This document shows, piece after piece, positions 43,005-53,879 of a DNA stretch of 64,000 nucleotides. Under the pieces are notes generated by a model. That model made no database searches, was not told the origin of the DNA, and saw only the letters and a program-made list of their open reading frames with translations. Positions within the stretch are counted from its first letter, which is position 1, and each line of letters starts with the position of its first letter. Source of the DNA: Branchipolynoe longqiensis. Its lineage: Eukaryota > Annelida > Polychaeta > Phyllodocida > Polynoidae. Where the stretch lies: assembly GCA_030323885.1 (NCBI GenBank), contig JASIRB010004049.1:62001-126000 (forward strand). Reading direction: 5' to 3'. The translations under genes were made by a program, and so were the position numbers.

Positions 43005-43840
43005 TGTAAAGATTTCAAATTCCCCCCATATTCAAGTTCCCCCCCGGGAACTTGAAAACGTTTTCAGATTCCTCCCAGGGGAATTTGAAAACGTTTTCAA
43101 GTTCCCTCCCTCGTTTTAACTTTCCCTCCCTCCGGGGAACTTGAAAACGTTTTCAAGTTCCCCCCACAGGAATTTGAAAATGTTTTCCCTCCGTCAATTT
43201 AAATTTTCCGCACATATGAGATTATGGTGCTGTCACACTACAACGTAATGTAGAATGTTAATCAATCAATCAATCAATCAATAGTTCCGTCCTCTAGTCG
43301 AGGGTTGGATGCAATGGTTCTCCACTTGTCCCGATGGTGTGCTGTTGAATAATTCAACCCTGTCCACTGTGACATATTTGTAAACCATAATGTTCTTGGT
43401 CTCCCTCTCCCTCTGCTGCCATTCACCTTCCCTTCCAACAATGTACGGTATTTTGAACTCTGATGAATATGTGGCCAAAATAAATAAGTTTCTTTGTCTG
43501 TATAGTGGCAAATATACATTTATTTGGTGACTTTTTTACGTGAAATTGTTCGACGAACAAAAATTCTTTTTGGGGAAATTTTGGTGACTACTATTACTAT
43601 TTTTTCATGAATTTTCAATCTTTTTAAAACTTTTACATTTTTGGGGAATTTTTATTTTTTAAATATTTTTAAACAATTTTAAAGAGGGGGGAATTTGAAA
43701 ACAGGGGGGGGAATCTGAAAACAGTTTTTAAGTTCCCCCCGGGAATCTGAAAACGTTTTTAACTTCCCTCCGGGGAAGTTAAAAACGTTTTCAGATTCCC
43801 GGGGGGGAACTTGGGAAGGGGGGAAGTTGAAATCGTTACA
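43005..43840. mobile_element. Element C copy 2: CCGG-targeting hairpin MITE in an exon
   Basis: Inverted ends tgtaaagatttcaaatt and aagttgaaatcgttaca, with the same gaaaacgttttc hairpin blocks as copy 1 but in opposite orientation. Perfect 4-bp duplication CCGG (43001-43004, 43841-43844). Lacks the SINE insertions of copy 1, and carries instead a LINE 3' fragment. Confidence 0.88.
43226..43525 (-). mobile_element. LINE 3' fragment with (TTGA)n tail, next to an element-A end
   Basis: The minus frame 43519-43274 encodes GKVNGSRGRGRPRTLWFTN, then WTGLNYSTAHHRDKWRTIA, characteristic of the C-terminus of LINE polymerases. It is followed by the tail (ttga)n at 43259-43281 (minus sense). The adjoining tggtgctgtcacactac (43228-43244) resembles the terminus of element A. 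Confidence 0.65.
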
Positions 43841-44243
43841 CCGGCGTGGGATGATATCCATCCCTCAGTAAATGATAGTGTGGGATGACCGTTGAATGTA
43901 TAACCGTGTGAAGCTGCGTGGTAGGTTGCCGGCGGCCTGCATTGTCGAACCCCACCAGTTGGTTATACACTCTCAGAATCCCATCAAGAGCGCTCTGAAA
44001 GTATGAGATTACAATAATGAAGAAAAAAAAGAGAAAAATATATACGTAGTTATAATAAGTAAATATTAATATATTCGCCATACACAATACGGCTAGTAGC
44101 AAATATTTAAAACAGTATATAGGCTTGGGATTAGGATGCATCTAAAATAAATTCATACACATGGTTCGAACCCTACTAGACTTATCCTAGTATTAGGCTG
44201 TTATTTGATCGCCCTTCTGCCCTTTGGTCATTCATGAACCTAC

Positions 44244-44532
44244 CTGGTATGGGTGTGGTGATATGGAGGGCACAGGGACGATCCACTGGTTGGCCGCTGA
44301 GGTGTGCCAGGAAGGGTTGTTCATTCGGGAGACATCTACGCCGGTTAACGTCGCGATCCCGTACCGCCCTGAATAAACCATCCTCATGAGGTCAACGGAC
44401 TCCGCGAACTGCGCGGTTAGCCGGAGGTAGCTGGTCGCGCTTACTGGGGATCGGAACATAGTGATCCCGGCTCGACATTCCAGGATATCCCAAATCCCCG
44501 CGGCGATGATTACGTACTCAGGGTCAAACTCT
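44244..44532 (-). CDS. SGNH-like gene 1, exon 2
   Basis: 289 nt bounded by acceptor tttttag (phase 2/1) and donor CAG|gtaggt. Encodes residues 49-145. FDPEYVIIAAGIWDI (51-65) corresponds to SGNH block III (usually GxND; here G61-I-W-D64). The later VYSGRYGIATLTGVDV stretch is shared with paralogue 2 (VYGGRYSIATIAGVDL). Both paralogues keep the same splice phases and a terminal HP-x-Q before the donor, which supports a real exon. Confidence 0.75.
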
Positions 44533-44669
44533 CTAAAAATCAAATTGAAGGGCAACGTTTTAGGCAATATTCTAATCAAGTGGCCTATATTAAGGCTTCC
44601 ACCCGCAGCTTTAGCTGGGGCAGGGGAGGTTAATTGTTAGGTCATAAAATGTAAAGGAAATAAACTAAC

Positions 44670-44815
44670 TGAAGTTGCGTTAAGGAAAGCCGCATGGTCT
44701 CCACATATCCTCGTCTGGGATTGCAGATCACTGCAAACTCGTGTTCGGGTCCACGGCGTTGTAGCTGAGTCCACAGCCATCGTCCCCAGGAATCGCATAT
44801 CACGGCTACACGCAT
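44670..44815 (-). CDS. SGNH-like gene 1, exon 1
   Basis: ATG at 44815, 48 codons plus two bases to a gttagt donor at 44669. MRVAVICDSWGR carries the block I serine region (D8-S9; canonical GDS has C here). CNPRRGYVETMRLSLTQL follows. Joined to exons 2 and 3 it gives a protein of 216 residues, the size of a minimal SGNH/GDSL hydrolase domain. No signal peptide is evident. The hydrolase assignment rests on the order and spacing of D-S, G-x-x-D and D-x-x-H; substrate unknown. Confidence 0.7.
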
Positions 44816-45253
44816 ATTTCTGTTTGCAATGGGGATTAAACTGGACCTGTGTATACGACGACTAGCGCGTATGTAGGGATGCCGCGGCTAAGTAACATGC
44901 CGTTACAGTAAGCCGGGTGATGTCATAATGACGGCACTGACCTACTTCATTCAGATTGTAGGCAGGTCAAAGTAGTAGTTTATAAACATACTGACACGTA
45001 TAATCCGGCCCACCGTATTTGGTCGAATGCAGTACGAGTAAAAATACATTCATGAATATATTGCAGGAGTTAAAGATTCACATGAATATTTATAAATAAA
45101 TAAAAAAAATTAAAATAAGTAAGCGTAAGCTGAAAAAAAATATACAACACCAAAATCAAGTTGCAACATTTATGTATTCAATTCAAATGTATTTACACTT
45201 TTTTTTTTTTTAAAGAGAAAATAGAGAAAAAAAAGAAAAATCGCAGGGTAATC

Positions 45254-45478
45254 TCAAAGGGTCACCGCCCTCACACAGGTGGCCAACCGCTGTGCCCACA
45301 GTTTCCGGGTGGCCGGGCTGGCGTGGCACCCGTCGTGTAGTCGATCATACCGCGTCACCGGGTCGGTGGGATCCCCAGTGTGGATCGCTTCCGCCTGCCA
45401 GGGGGTCGGCTCGCCGCTGTGCCGGTTGATATTGCCCATGGCCTCATTATACATTGCGATTAACTCATCCAAGTAGTC
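45254..45478 (-). pseudogene. SGNH-like gene 2, exon 3
   Basis: Acceptor tcttcgtag then 74 codons and stop. LDELIAMYNEAMGNINRHSG is followed by YDRLHDGCHASPATRKLWAQ, with the D-G-C-H block V. Phase 0 acceptor as in gene 1. Intact by itself, but it belongs to a frameshifted gene. Confidence 0.68.
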
Positions 45479-45634
45479 CTACGAAGATAGATAATCAAAT
45501 AGCAGACTATAATCCCCCTTTCAATTCGAGTATTATCCACATAACCGTATACAATTTTATTGGAAGTTTTTTTTTACTCCCACAAATTTGTGCGTGGCAC
45601 TATTGAATGAGGTGACGTATTATGTATAGTTTAC

Positions 45635-45930
45635 CTGATCGGGGTGTTGTCGGGCCACCCCCTTTTTCTGCGCCCAGTACTGGGCGAGGGTCATCCGGCG
45701 TCGCTGCGGATTGTTGCAGTCAAGGAGGTCCACCCCCGCGATGGTGGCAATCGAATACCGCCCCCCATACACGCTTCTCAGGATCCCGATAGATTCCGCC
45801 CGCTGGTCACAGACCCGGACGTATGTACCCATCACGTCAGTGCTTCTCACGCTGCATGGTCCGCCCCCTGCGCCGTTGTGTAATATCGCAGATGCCAGCC
45901 GCCAATTTGACATAGTCGGGCCGGAATTGC
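45635..45930 (-). pseudogene. SGNH-like gene 2, exon 2 (one-base frameshift)
   Basis: Acceptor gatttacag, donor CAG|gtaaac. The first third reads FRPDYVKLAAGICDI, matching gene 1 FDPEYVIIAAGIWDI. After ACC ATG CAG one extra base moves the frame, and the rest (TYVRVCDQRAESIGILRSVYGGRYSI...) matches gene 1 in the next frame. Length is 296 nt versus 289, consistent with the shift. A plain frame starting at an internal ATG (45913) conceals this. Could be a sequencing error; if so the gene may be intact. Confidence 0.68.
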
Positions 45931-46144
45931 CTGTAAATCATAATAATATTTCCGGGTACACACAATATTGCGAGAGGGTTGTTCAGGGTATTATAGCAAG
46001 TACGGGTATCTGAATGTTACATATTAGAACCAGATGGCTCGTGACAGACCTTCCTTTAATTACTACAGGGACTATTAAAGTTGCATGGTCCGATGGCATT
46101 TGAATTTTTGTCTTATTTTTTAGATAAATATATCAAATTGATCG

Positions 46145-46400
46145 TTACAAGCTACTAATCATTAGTCCGGAGTGATTTTGATTAAAGATGATTAGTTTTG
46201 AAGTAATATGAGCTGAAAGAACCAAAAATAATTTCGACAAGCTTGCCAAAAGTCCTGTGGCTATGACCCAGATGGTTATCTCGCGGTGACCACGTGATGT
46301 GAGATGACCTGGAACCTTACAGGACTGTAGGGAGGTATTCCTGGTTGGATGGTAACGTTCTGGGAATGGATTAGTGCCATAGGCCCATGGCATTAGGGTT
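46145..46400. other. No recognisable feature
   Basis: Part of the presumed first intron of gene 2. Confidence 0.4.
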
Positions 46401-46414
46401 TTAAACCAAATATA

Positions 46415-47571
46415 ATGTGTGTCTGTTGCCTGCTTGTGTCTGTCTATGTATGTCTGTATGTATCTGTGTGTGTGTCTGTCTGTGTGTATGTCTGTGTGTG
46501 TCTATCTGTGTGTGGGTATGTATGTGGGTATGTGTGGGTATGTATGTGTGTGTCTGTGTGTGTGTATGTATGTTGGTATGTGTGTATGTATGTGTGTGTA
46601 TGTATGTGTGTATGTATGTGTGTGTATGCCTCTATCTGTGTGCGTATGTCTATGTGTCTCTGTCTGTGTGTGTCTCTCTCTGCAAAGTCAGGTCGGGTGT
46701 ATGTGTGTCTGTGTATGTCGGGTGTGTGCATGTCTGCATGTTTCTGTGTCTGTGTGTGCTGTCTATGCAAGTATGTATGTGTGTGTCTATCTATGTGTGT
46801 GTCTGTGTGTATATGTATGTGTGGTAATATCTGTGTATGTTTGTGTCTGTGTGTATATCTGTGTGTAGGAATGTGTGTGACTGCCTCTGTCTGTGTGTAT
46901 GTGTGTGTGTCTCTCTCTGCAAAGTCAGGCCGGGTGTGTGTATGTCTGTGTGTATATGTGTGTGTCTATGTGTGTATGGGTGTGTCTGTCTGTATGTGTG
47001 TGTGTCTGTGTGTATGTATGTGTGTGCATGTATGTGTGTGTCTGCCTCTGTCTGTGTGCGGCTGTCTATGTGTCTCTGTATGTGTGTGTGTCTCTCTCTC
47101 TGCAAAGTCAGGTCGGGTGTATGTGTGTCTGTGTATGTCGGGTGTGTGCATGTCTGTGTGTTTGTGTGTCTGTATATGTATGTGTGGTAATGTATGTGTG
47201 TATGTATGTAGGTGTGTATATATGTGTGTGTCTGTGTGTATATCTATGTGTGTATGTATGTGTGTGTATGTCTCTGTGTGTCTGTCTGTGTGTATGTCTG
47301 TCTGGGGGTGTCTGTGTGTGTGTGTGTGGCTCTCTCTGCAAAGTCAGGTTGGGTGTATGTGTGTCTGTGTATGTCGGGTGTGTGTATGTCTGTGTGTTTC
47401 TGTGTATGTGTGTGTTGTCTGTGCATGTCTGTCTGTGTGTGCCTATCTATGGGTGTCTGTCTGTCTGTGTATGTCTGTGTATGTATGTCTGTGTGTATGT
47501 CTGTGTGTGTGTATGTCTGTGTCTCTGTAAAGTCAGGTCAGGAAACACAGACACATACACACACATCCACC
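46415..47571. repeat. (TGTGTATG/TGTGTCTG)n array with higher-order unit
   Basis: A GT-rich microsatellite punctuated by tctctctgcaaagtcaggtcgggtg-type blocks at about 46675, 46912, 47095, 47333 and 47523, giving irregular higher-order units of about 180-240 bp. The last about 30 bp flip to (acacacagacac). Frames are artefacts. Confidence 0.85.
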
Positions 47572-47856
47572 CCATATCCCCTTCCCCTCTATGACCCTGC
47601 ACAGTAGGCCAACTTGGTTGGGGGGAGGCTAATGAGGTCATGAGATTGGCCTAATTGGTTAATGGCCTTCCTGCATAATGAGTGTTTCAAACTGAGTGTT
47701 CAAAGGGGTGAGGTTATAAACTCACTGGTTATTCTGTATATACTGTCCCAAATCATTAACTAATACACCAGTATCTAAGTTGGATATATAGGATCAAATG
47801 TAAGTAGTTGTTTTAATTTTGACAAAATTATATTTCATCAGACTATGCAACTTTAA

Positions 47857-48379
47857 GCTGCGTTTACACGGCCAAAAGTAAAACGATTCAAGACAAAGCA
47901 TTGTACCTGAAACGTTCTCGTGGCGCGTTTACACGGTGTCGTATTCTGCGCATGCGCGGATTTTCGCACGTTGCGGCGAGCACTGCTATTTGTTTAGTTT
48001 ACACTTGGTGATTCGACGCCGATGTAGCTGCTACGTTAACATCGCTTGGAATTTAAGGTTAATTTAATTAAATTTCATTATTTGAGTCTGTAATTCTGCT
48101 AAATATGATCGCATTCACTAGATTTTGGCGTAATCGGGCCCTAACACTGCCGGGCACCAGCGATTAGCTACTGCTCCCCCTGTTGCCGGCGAGCACTGCT
48201 ATTGAACCAGCTGAAACGTTTCCTGTAGACCACCTCCCGAGGTGGTATACGCGGAACGTTCCAGCTGAAACGTTTCAGCCCTAAAACGCCTCAGCGGCAC
48301 GTTTACACGGGCAAATGTGAACCGATCTAGGCAACTGGTTCCAGCTGGGGCGTTTTAACTTGCCCGTGTAAACGCAGCT
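47857..48379. mobile_element. Element G copy 1: MITE with AGCTGCGTTTACACGG ends
   Basis: agctgcgtttacacgg (47857) and its inverse (to 48379). Internal inverted motifs gaaacgttc, ggcgcgtttacacgg, and the block ccacctcccgaggtggtata. No clear target duplication. Confidence 0.75.
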
Positions 48380-48531
48380 AAAGACATGTGTTGATGCTAC
48401 ACATCTCTAATAGACATGTGTAGGGGCCGTTTGTTTCATCTACTATAGATTAGTCCCGTCGATAAATATCTACTGGTTACATGGACCAGTGTCATATCCG
48501 GGGACTCGTAAATATCGAGGAGCGTACTCAC

Positions 48532-48640
48532 CATAGTCGGGGCACGGACAGGCGCATGGCCTCTACATACCCCCTCCCGGTGTCCTGGTTTATAACCCCG
48601 GCGAAATCGCACCCCCGGCCGTGGCTTCTGTGCATGCGCG
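48532..48640 (-). pseudogene. SGNH-like gene 2, exon 1 (partial)
   Basis: The minus strand reads CDFAGVINQDTGRGYVEAMR then LSVPRL and ends TG|gtgagt (donor at 48531), matching gene 1 exon 1 (FAVICNPRRGYVETMRLSL) and the same phase. TG plus the first base of exon 2 gives a Trp codon before QFRPDYV. The block I end is not found upstream. The intron would be about 2.6 kb and contain the GT array and element G. Confidence 0.5.
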
Positions 48641-49074
48641 GATTTTCAGCGCGTCGTATGCGCATGCGCCAATTTCTCCCCAGTTTCAAACACCCGTGGA
48701 TGAAGACAGTTGACTACTAACACCCGTGGATTTAATTAGTATGACAAAATTAGTGGGTTGGGTAGTGACACAATCACTATTCACTGCCTTAGCTCAAATA
48801 CTGTTACTGTTATTGATGAGATTTACTATCACTATAAAACATGTTAAATTGAAGTGGCATGTACATTGACTGTATCATAGGGCAAGAAGTGAAGGCCCTG
48901 AGATTTTGAAAAAATGAAATGTGACGAGGGCACATCAGTCCTGTGAACGATTTGTTCAGTCTTATTAAAAAATATGAAATATGAATTCTGCTGTGTCATG
49001 TTTGTCTGAGTGTGGTGAATTTTGTTCCCGAGATAGTCAAAATATAAAAAAAGAAGGCCCCCCCCAATAATTAA

Positions 49075-49735
49075 ATAATCCTCCCCCCCCCCCAGCCAGC
49101 CAAGAAAAGATAAATGTACCCCTGAGATATTTGAATTAATAATTAAAATAATGTAAAAACACCCCCCTCCCAAGAAACCAAGCCAACCAAAGTAATCTCC
49201 CTCCCCCCCCCCCTCGCAAGCCAACCAAATAACCCCCCGCCCCCAATAATTAAATAATCCTTCAGTAGGAAATAGCACAAATAGAAAAAGACTGATTAAA
49301 ACAACCCCTCCCCCCCCCCCCCCAGCCAGCCAGCCAAGAAAAGATAAACGTACCCCTGAGATATTTGAATTAATAATTAAAATAATGTAAAAACAATGTA
49401 AAAACACCCCCTTCCCAAGAAACCAAGCCAACCAAAGTAATCTCCCTCCCCCCCCCCCTCGCAAGCCAACCAAAGTACCCCCCCCCCCCCCTAATTAAAT
49501 AATCCTTCAGTAGGAAATAGCACAAATACAAAAAGACTGATTAAAACAACTACAAATACAAAAAGACTGATTAAAACAACCCCTCCCCCCCCCCCCAGCC
49601 AGCCAAGAAAAGATAAACGTACCCCTGAGATATTTGAATTAATAATTAAAATAATGTAAAAACACCCCCCTCCCAAGAAACCAAGCCAACCAAAGTAAAG
49701 GAAATAGCACAAATACAAAAAGACTGATTAAGGGG
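49075..49735. repeat. ~250-bp tandem satellite with poly-C tracts
   Basis: Block cagccagccaagaaaagataaa, cgtacccctgagatatttga, aagaaaccaagccaaccaaa repeats about three times (about 49092, 49323, 49596), separated by long C runs and ccttcagtaggaaatagcac. Long minus frames (GGGGVVLISLF) are artefacts. Confidence 0.8.
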
Positions 49736-49741
49736 ATGCGA

Positions 49742-49862
49742 TCTCGCCAGGGTTTTAAACTACGACATGCTGCAGTTTGCAGGCCCTCCGAAAATCCACG
49801 CATGCACAGAAGCCACGGCAGGGGGTGCGATCTCGCCGGGGTTATAAACCATGACACCGGGG
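49742..49862 (+). pseudogene. Inverted fragment of an SGNH-like exon 1
   Basis: On the plus strand RSHGRGCDLAGVINHDTG (49800-49853) matches the minus-strand exon at 48532-48640. It abuts the paralogue 3 fragment head to head, so a rearrangement breakpoint lies near 49857. Confidence 0.5.
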
Positions 49863-49957
49863 TTAGTGTACACCTCGTAGGTGTTCTCAGGGGCTAAACG
49901 ATTCAGCAGGGCCTCCAACCCGCACCGCCGCGAATCTGCGATGATGGAGATTTTCAT
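49857..49957 (-). pseudogene. SGNH-like gene 3, exon 1 (5' part)
   Basis: Minus ATG at 49957: MKISIIADSRRCG, then LLNRLAPENTYEVYTNPG aligns without gaps to gene 1 MRVAVICDSWGR...EHEFAVICNP. Block I D-S is kept. It breaks at the inverted fragment; no exons 2-3 follow. Confidence 0.55.
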
Positions 49958-50009
49958 TTTCTTGAAGAGTGTTGTGAATTTGGACTTTAGGCTGGCTCGT
50001 CTTTATCGA

Positions 50010-52897
50010 GATCGTCTGCAGATAAGAAAGCCAGGTCAGGCAAAATAGATCATAGAATAGTAAACAAAATAAAAACCTTAGAAGTTAAGTACACCAACAT
50101 AGATGTCTTAACTAGCACTAAAAAGTCATTACTGGAAGTTGAAATCAGTTCACTGAGACCTGACATTATATGCGTCAACGAAGTATGTCCAAAAAATAGA
50201 TTATACGAGATCAGTAAAATAAGCTTGGAAATAAATGGATATTATCTACTTACCAACTCGTTAGAGAAAAGAGGTACGATAATGTATGTTGCAAATCATT
50301 TGATAGCAACTCATTTCACACCAAAAACAGTTTTTGACGAATCAATTTGGTGCGAAATTCTTACTGAAGGAGTCATAACCATTTTAGGATGTATTTACCG
50401 TAGCCCATCTAGCAATGAGCAAAACAATAATGCTCTTCTAGAATTAGTCAATGAGGTAAGAGAAATGAAACATGATAACCTGGTTATCGTTGGGGATTTT
50501 AACTTAAAAGAAATCGACTGGGCCACTGGCATCTTACATTGCCGTGATGACCATTATGCGCGGATTATTTTCGACCACCTAAATGACTGTTTTCTGCAAC
50601 AATTTATTCAGGAACCAACCAGGTTCCGAGGAAATGAGACCCCAAATCCCTTGGACTGGGTCATTTCCAATAAGGATAATCTCATAGATAACATCAGGAT
50701 AGGTGCCCCGATCGGAAAGAGTGACCATGCTGTCATATCCTTCAAAATCGATGTTAAAACAGAAAATGAGACCATCCCACTAAGATACTCATATTATAGA
50801 GGGGATTACATTGCCATGAGTAATGATATCATGTCCCATGACTTGCTAAATAAATTTAAGGAGAAAAATGTGCAAGAGTGCTGGGACCTGTTTCAAAATG
50901 TGCTATCAGGTGCTATCAAAAGGCACGTACCACTAAGAAAATTCACAACCAGGAAACAACCTCCTTGGTACTCCAGGGATATTACCACTGCCAGAAAATT
51001 GAAAAACAAAGCATGGAATGTCTACTTCAATAATAAGACATTGGAAAATTGGGAAAAATACACTATCGCTAGGAATGCCCCAAATGACATTGTCAGTGGA
51101 CACAAAGAGACTTTTGAGGACAAAATTGTCCAAGACATTAAAAATAACCCAACAAATTTCTGGAGTTATGCTTCACATAAATAAAAAAATGGCAATGGCA
51201 TACCAGCTCTAGCCAATAGTGATGACGAACTAATCGTAGACGATGAAGGCAAAGCTGAACTACTCAATGAGTTCTTCGTCAGTGTGTTTACCAATGAAAA
51301 TACGAATAATATCCCACCCTCTCCAGATTCAGGAGTCACAGAATTCATCAGTGACGTTGACATAACAGACGATAAAGTTGACAAATTAATTGAAAAACTA
51401 AATGTCTCCAAGGCACCTGGGCCAGATGGGATCCATGCAAAAATCATCAAAGAGTGTTCTGAGCAAATTGGACCTATTTTGACATCTCTATTCCGTAAAA
51501 GCCTATTTGAACGGAAAATACCCAAACAATGGAAAGATGCTGAGGTAAAACCCCTGCATAAAAAGGGACCAAAACGCCTGGCATCAAATTACAGACCTGT
51601 GAGTTTAACCTCCCTATGCTGTAAAATGCTAGAAAGAATAATCCGAGACTGTGTCGTAGAACACTTGGAAAAACTAGGATTGATATCTCCAGACCAACAC
51701 GGATTCACTGGAGGAAAATCTTGTCTGTCACAACTACTAGAAGTGATGGAAATTTGGACTGACTGGCTGGATCATGGCCTGGCATGGGACACCGTCTATC
51801 TGGACTTCTCCAAAGCCTTTGATAGTGTGCCCCACAAAAGACTATTAAACAAAGTCAAAGCTCTGGGAATATCCGGATCAATTTCTGAATGGATACAGGA
51901 CTTCCTGTCTGAGAGAAAGCAAAGGGTAGTTGTAGGTAATACAAAATCTACCTTTAAGAATGTCACCTCAGGAATACCTCAGGGAAGTGTGCTGGGACCA
52001 ATATTATTTATAATATTTATAAATGACCTGCCAGGCAGTGTCTCATCAAACCTAAAAATATTTGTGGATGACACAAAGGTCTTTCGAGCAATAAAAGACG
52101 TAAGAGATAAAAATCTCTTACAAGAGGATATTCTGAAACTCTCACAATGGTCGGAGAAATGGCAATTGCCCTTCAATGAAAAGAAGTGCAAAATTATTCA
52201 TTACGGGAAAAATAATCCTCATTACGCCTATATTATGCAGAACACTGTCCTGCAACAAGATAGCTATGAAAAGGACTTGGGTGTAACCTTCGACTCCCAA
52301 CTCTCCTTTCAGAAACACATGAGGACTATCATCTCAAATGCTAACCAGAGAGTAGGAATAATTAAAAGAACCTTCCATCGCCTCAACAAGAACAATTTTC
52401 TCATTCTATTTAAGTCTCTTGTTAGGCCAATTTTGGAATACTGTCCACAAATTTGGAGCCCAATTTTTCGGAAAGATATTCTGGAGATCGAAAAGGTTCA
52501 GAGACGTGCAACGAAACTAGTTGTAGTTATAAAGGACTCACCCTATGAACAAAGGCTCAGGAAATTGAAACTTCCTACCCTTTCCTACAGAAGGAAAAGA
52601 AGTGACATAATTGAAGTATTTAAAATTATGAAAGGTTTTGATAAAATAGATATGAACCAATTTTTCACCTTGAATAAAAGAGAAGGCAGCCGGGGCCATA
52701 CTCTCAAACTAGTAAAACCCAGAGCCGTTTCAAAATTAAGGCAACACAGTTTCTCAAACAGGATCATAAATATATGGAATAGTCTCCCACAAAATGTTAT
52801 AGATGCCGGCTCAATAAATTCATTCAAGAACCGATTAGAAAAAGCATGGGCTGATGATATAGGGAAATTTGACCACTTATTCACCACATGCTACTAA
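50010..52897 (+). pseudogene. CR1-like LINE: endonuclease and reverse transcriptase, single nonsense codon
   Basis: One frame from about 50010 to TAA 52895-52897, broken only by TAA at 51182-51184. Endonuclease motifs: RPDIICVNEV, VGDFNLKEIDW, IGKSDHAVISF. RT motifs: SKAPGPDGIHAKII, SNYRPVSLTS, DQHGFTGGKSC, LDFSKAFDSVPH, GIPQGSVLGPILF. The active site reads FVDD where FADD is usual. The C-terminal region (RRATKLVVVI; WNSLPQNVIDAGSINSFKN) is typical of CR1/jockey-like LINEs. 5' sequence and ORF1 are absent. Young copy. Confidence 0.88.
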
Positions 52898-52984
52898 TTT
52901 ATTCCTTGTGTTGCTAAGTACTTGCACTCAAGCAAAAATGAGAGACAAATAAGTGTTCACACTTCCTGTCTACCAATCACTATA

Positions 52985-53387
52985 GCTGTGTTTACACGGG
53001 GAATTGTGAAACGTTCTAGACAAGGCGATTTATATGAAGCGTTTTAGAAGTGTGTTTACACGGACAGAGTTTGAAAGTGTTTTGGCGCCGGGAACCAGCA
53101 GCCTTAGGTCCGCCTGTAGCTGGCGAGCACTGCTATTTTACACTATCGCCGCCCGGGAACCAGCAGCCTTAGGTCCGCCTGTATCCGGCGAGCACTGCTA
53201 TCCGCCCGGGAACCAGCTGAAACGTTTCTTGTAAACCACCTCCCGAGGTGGTATACGCGGAACGTTCCAGCTGAAACGTTTCAGCCCTAAAACGGCGCAG
53301 TGGCGCGTTTACACGGACACATTTAAAACGTTCTAGGCAACTGGTTCCAGCTGAGGCGTTTTAACTCGCCCGTGTAAACGCAGCTTT
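52985..53387. mobile_element. Element G copy 2
   Basis: Same family as 47857-48379 (shared ggcgagcactgctat, ccacctcccgaggtggtata and gaaacgtttcagccctaaaac). Ends gctgtgtttacacgg and inverse. A 10-bp direct repeat aatcactata (52975-52984, 53388-53397) is a likely target duplication, perhaps shorter. Contains an internal duplication of gggaaccagcagccttaggtc. Confidence 0.75.
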
Positions 53388-53433
53388 AATCACTATATCA
53401 CTATATATGCCGCTGGGTCGCTACATGTATTGT

Positions 53434-53868
53434 TTACTTATGCGGGTCTCGCACCCGGAACAAGCTCTCGTGTGCTGATTCCCGGTGCGTAGGCTTTGTT
53501 CGCCCCGCTCTGCTAGATACTGCTGTTATTGTTTTCCATTCGACCATACAACATTGGTTTCCGAATGTTTTCGCATTCGCGAGGGATACGCATTGTCGTA
53601 TTAATAAAAATTTTAAAAAAGAGAGAAAGAAGAGAGAAAGAAATTGCTTCGACAAATCGACGGTATTTAATAGTACAGGTATTTTATTAAATATGTCCCA
53701 TCGGTTATTCTTAGTCTTACGCATCAAGTATTCAGAGATATGTATTACGTTAAATAAATCGACGGGTTCCAACTTCCCGATACACATATTCATGATGTTA
53801 TCAAGCGAAATAATTTGCTTTGGTAACACCACAAACGGGTCGAGTTGGACAAATCCTTTTGGTACCAA
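53434..53868 (-). CDS. Unrecognised 144-codon frame
   Basis: Minus frame. The first about 80 residues look protein-like (FVQLDPFVVLPKQIISLDN, LEPVDLFNVIHISEYLMRK); the remainder less so. No motif recognised, no splice partners found. Could be a decayed exon or chance. Confidence 0.25.
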   Translation of the reverse strand: MVPKGFVQLDPFVVLPKQIISLDNIMNMCIGKLEPVDLFNVIHISEYLMRKTKNNRWDIFNKIPVLLNTVDLSKQFLSLFFLSFLKFLLIRQCVSLANAKTFGNQCCMVEWKTITAVSSRAGRTKPTHRESAHESLFRVRDPHK

Positions 53869-53879
53869 ACAATTCTAAT

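Larger units (their letters stand above)
42939..43994 (-). pseudogene. SGNH-like gene 1, exon 3 (split by element C)
   Basis: After acceptor ttcag (43999-43995) 50 codons run to 43845: LDGILRVYNQLVG, then LRDGYHPT, where D190 and H193 match the DxxH block V of SGNH/GDSL hydrolases. Element C (43005-43840) is inserted at CCGG. Counting CCGG once, the frame continues from 43000 with 21 codons (ACNKRWACSW, VACVRVVTRY) to TAA at 42939. These residues align without gaps to the C-terminus of paralogue 2 (HASPATRKLWAQ...), which proves the join. As it stands the exon is disrupted. Confidence 0.72.

Noticed and set aside
46415..47530. 371-codon cysteine-rich frame
   Set aside because: Translation of a GT-rich array; no start context or domain.
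48844..49473. 209-codon hydrophobic frame suggesting a membrane protein
   Set aside because: It repeats with the 250-bp poly-C satellite; hydrophobicity comes from the repeat.
53434..53868. Assigning a function to this frame
   Set aside because: No motif or paralogue visible; left as unknown.
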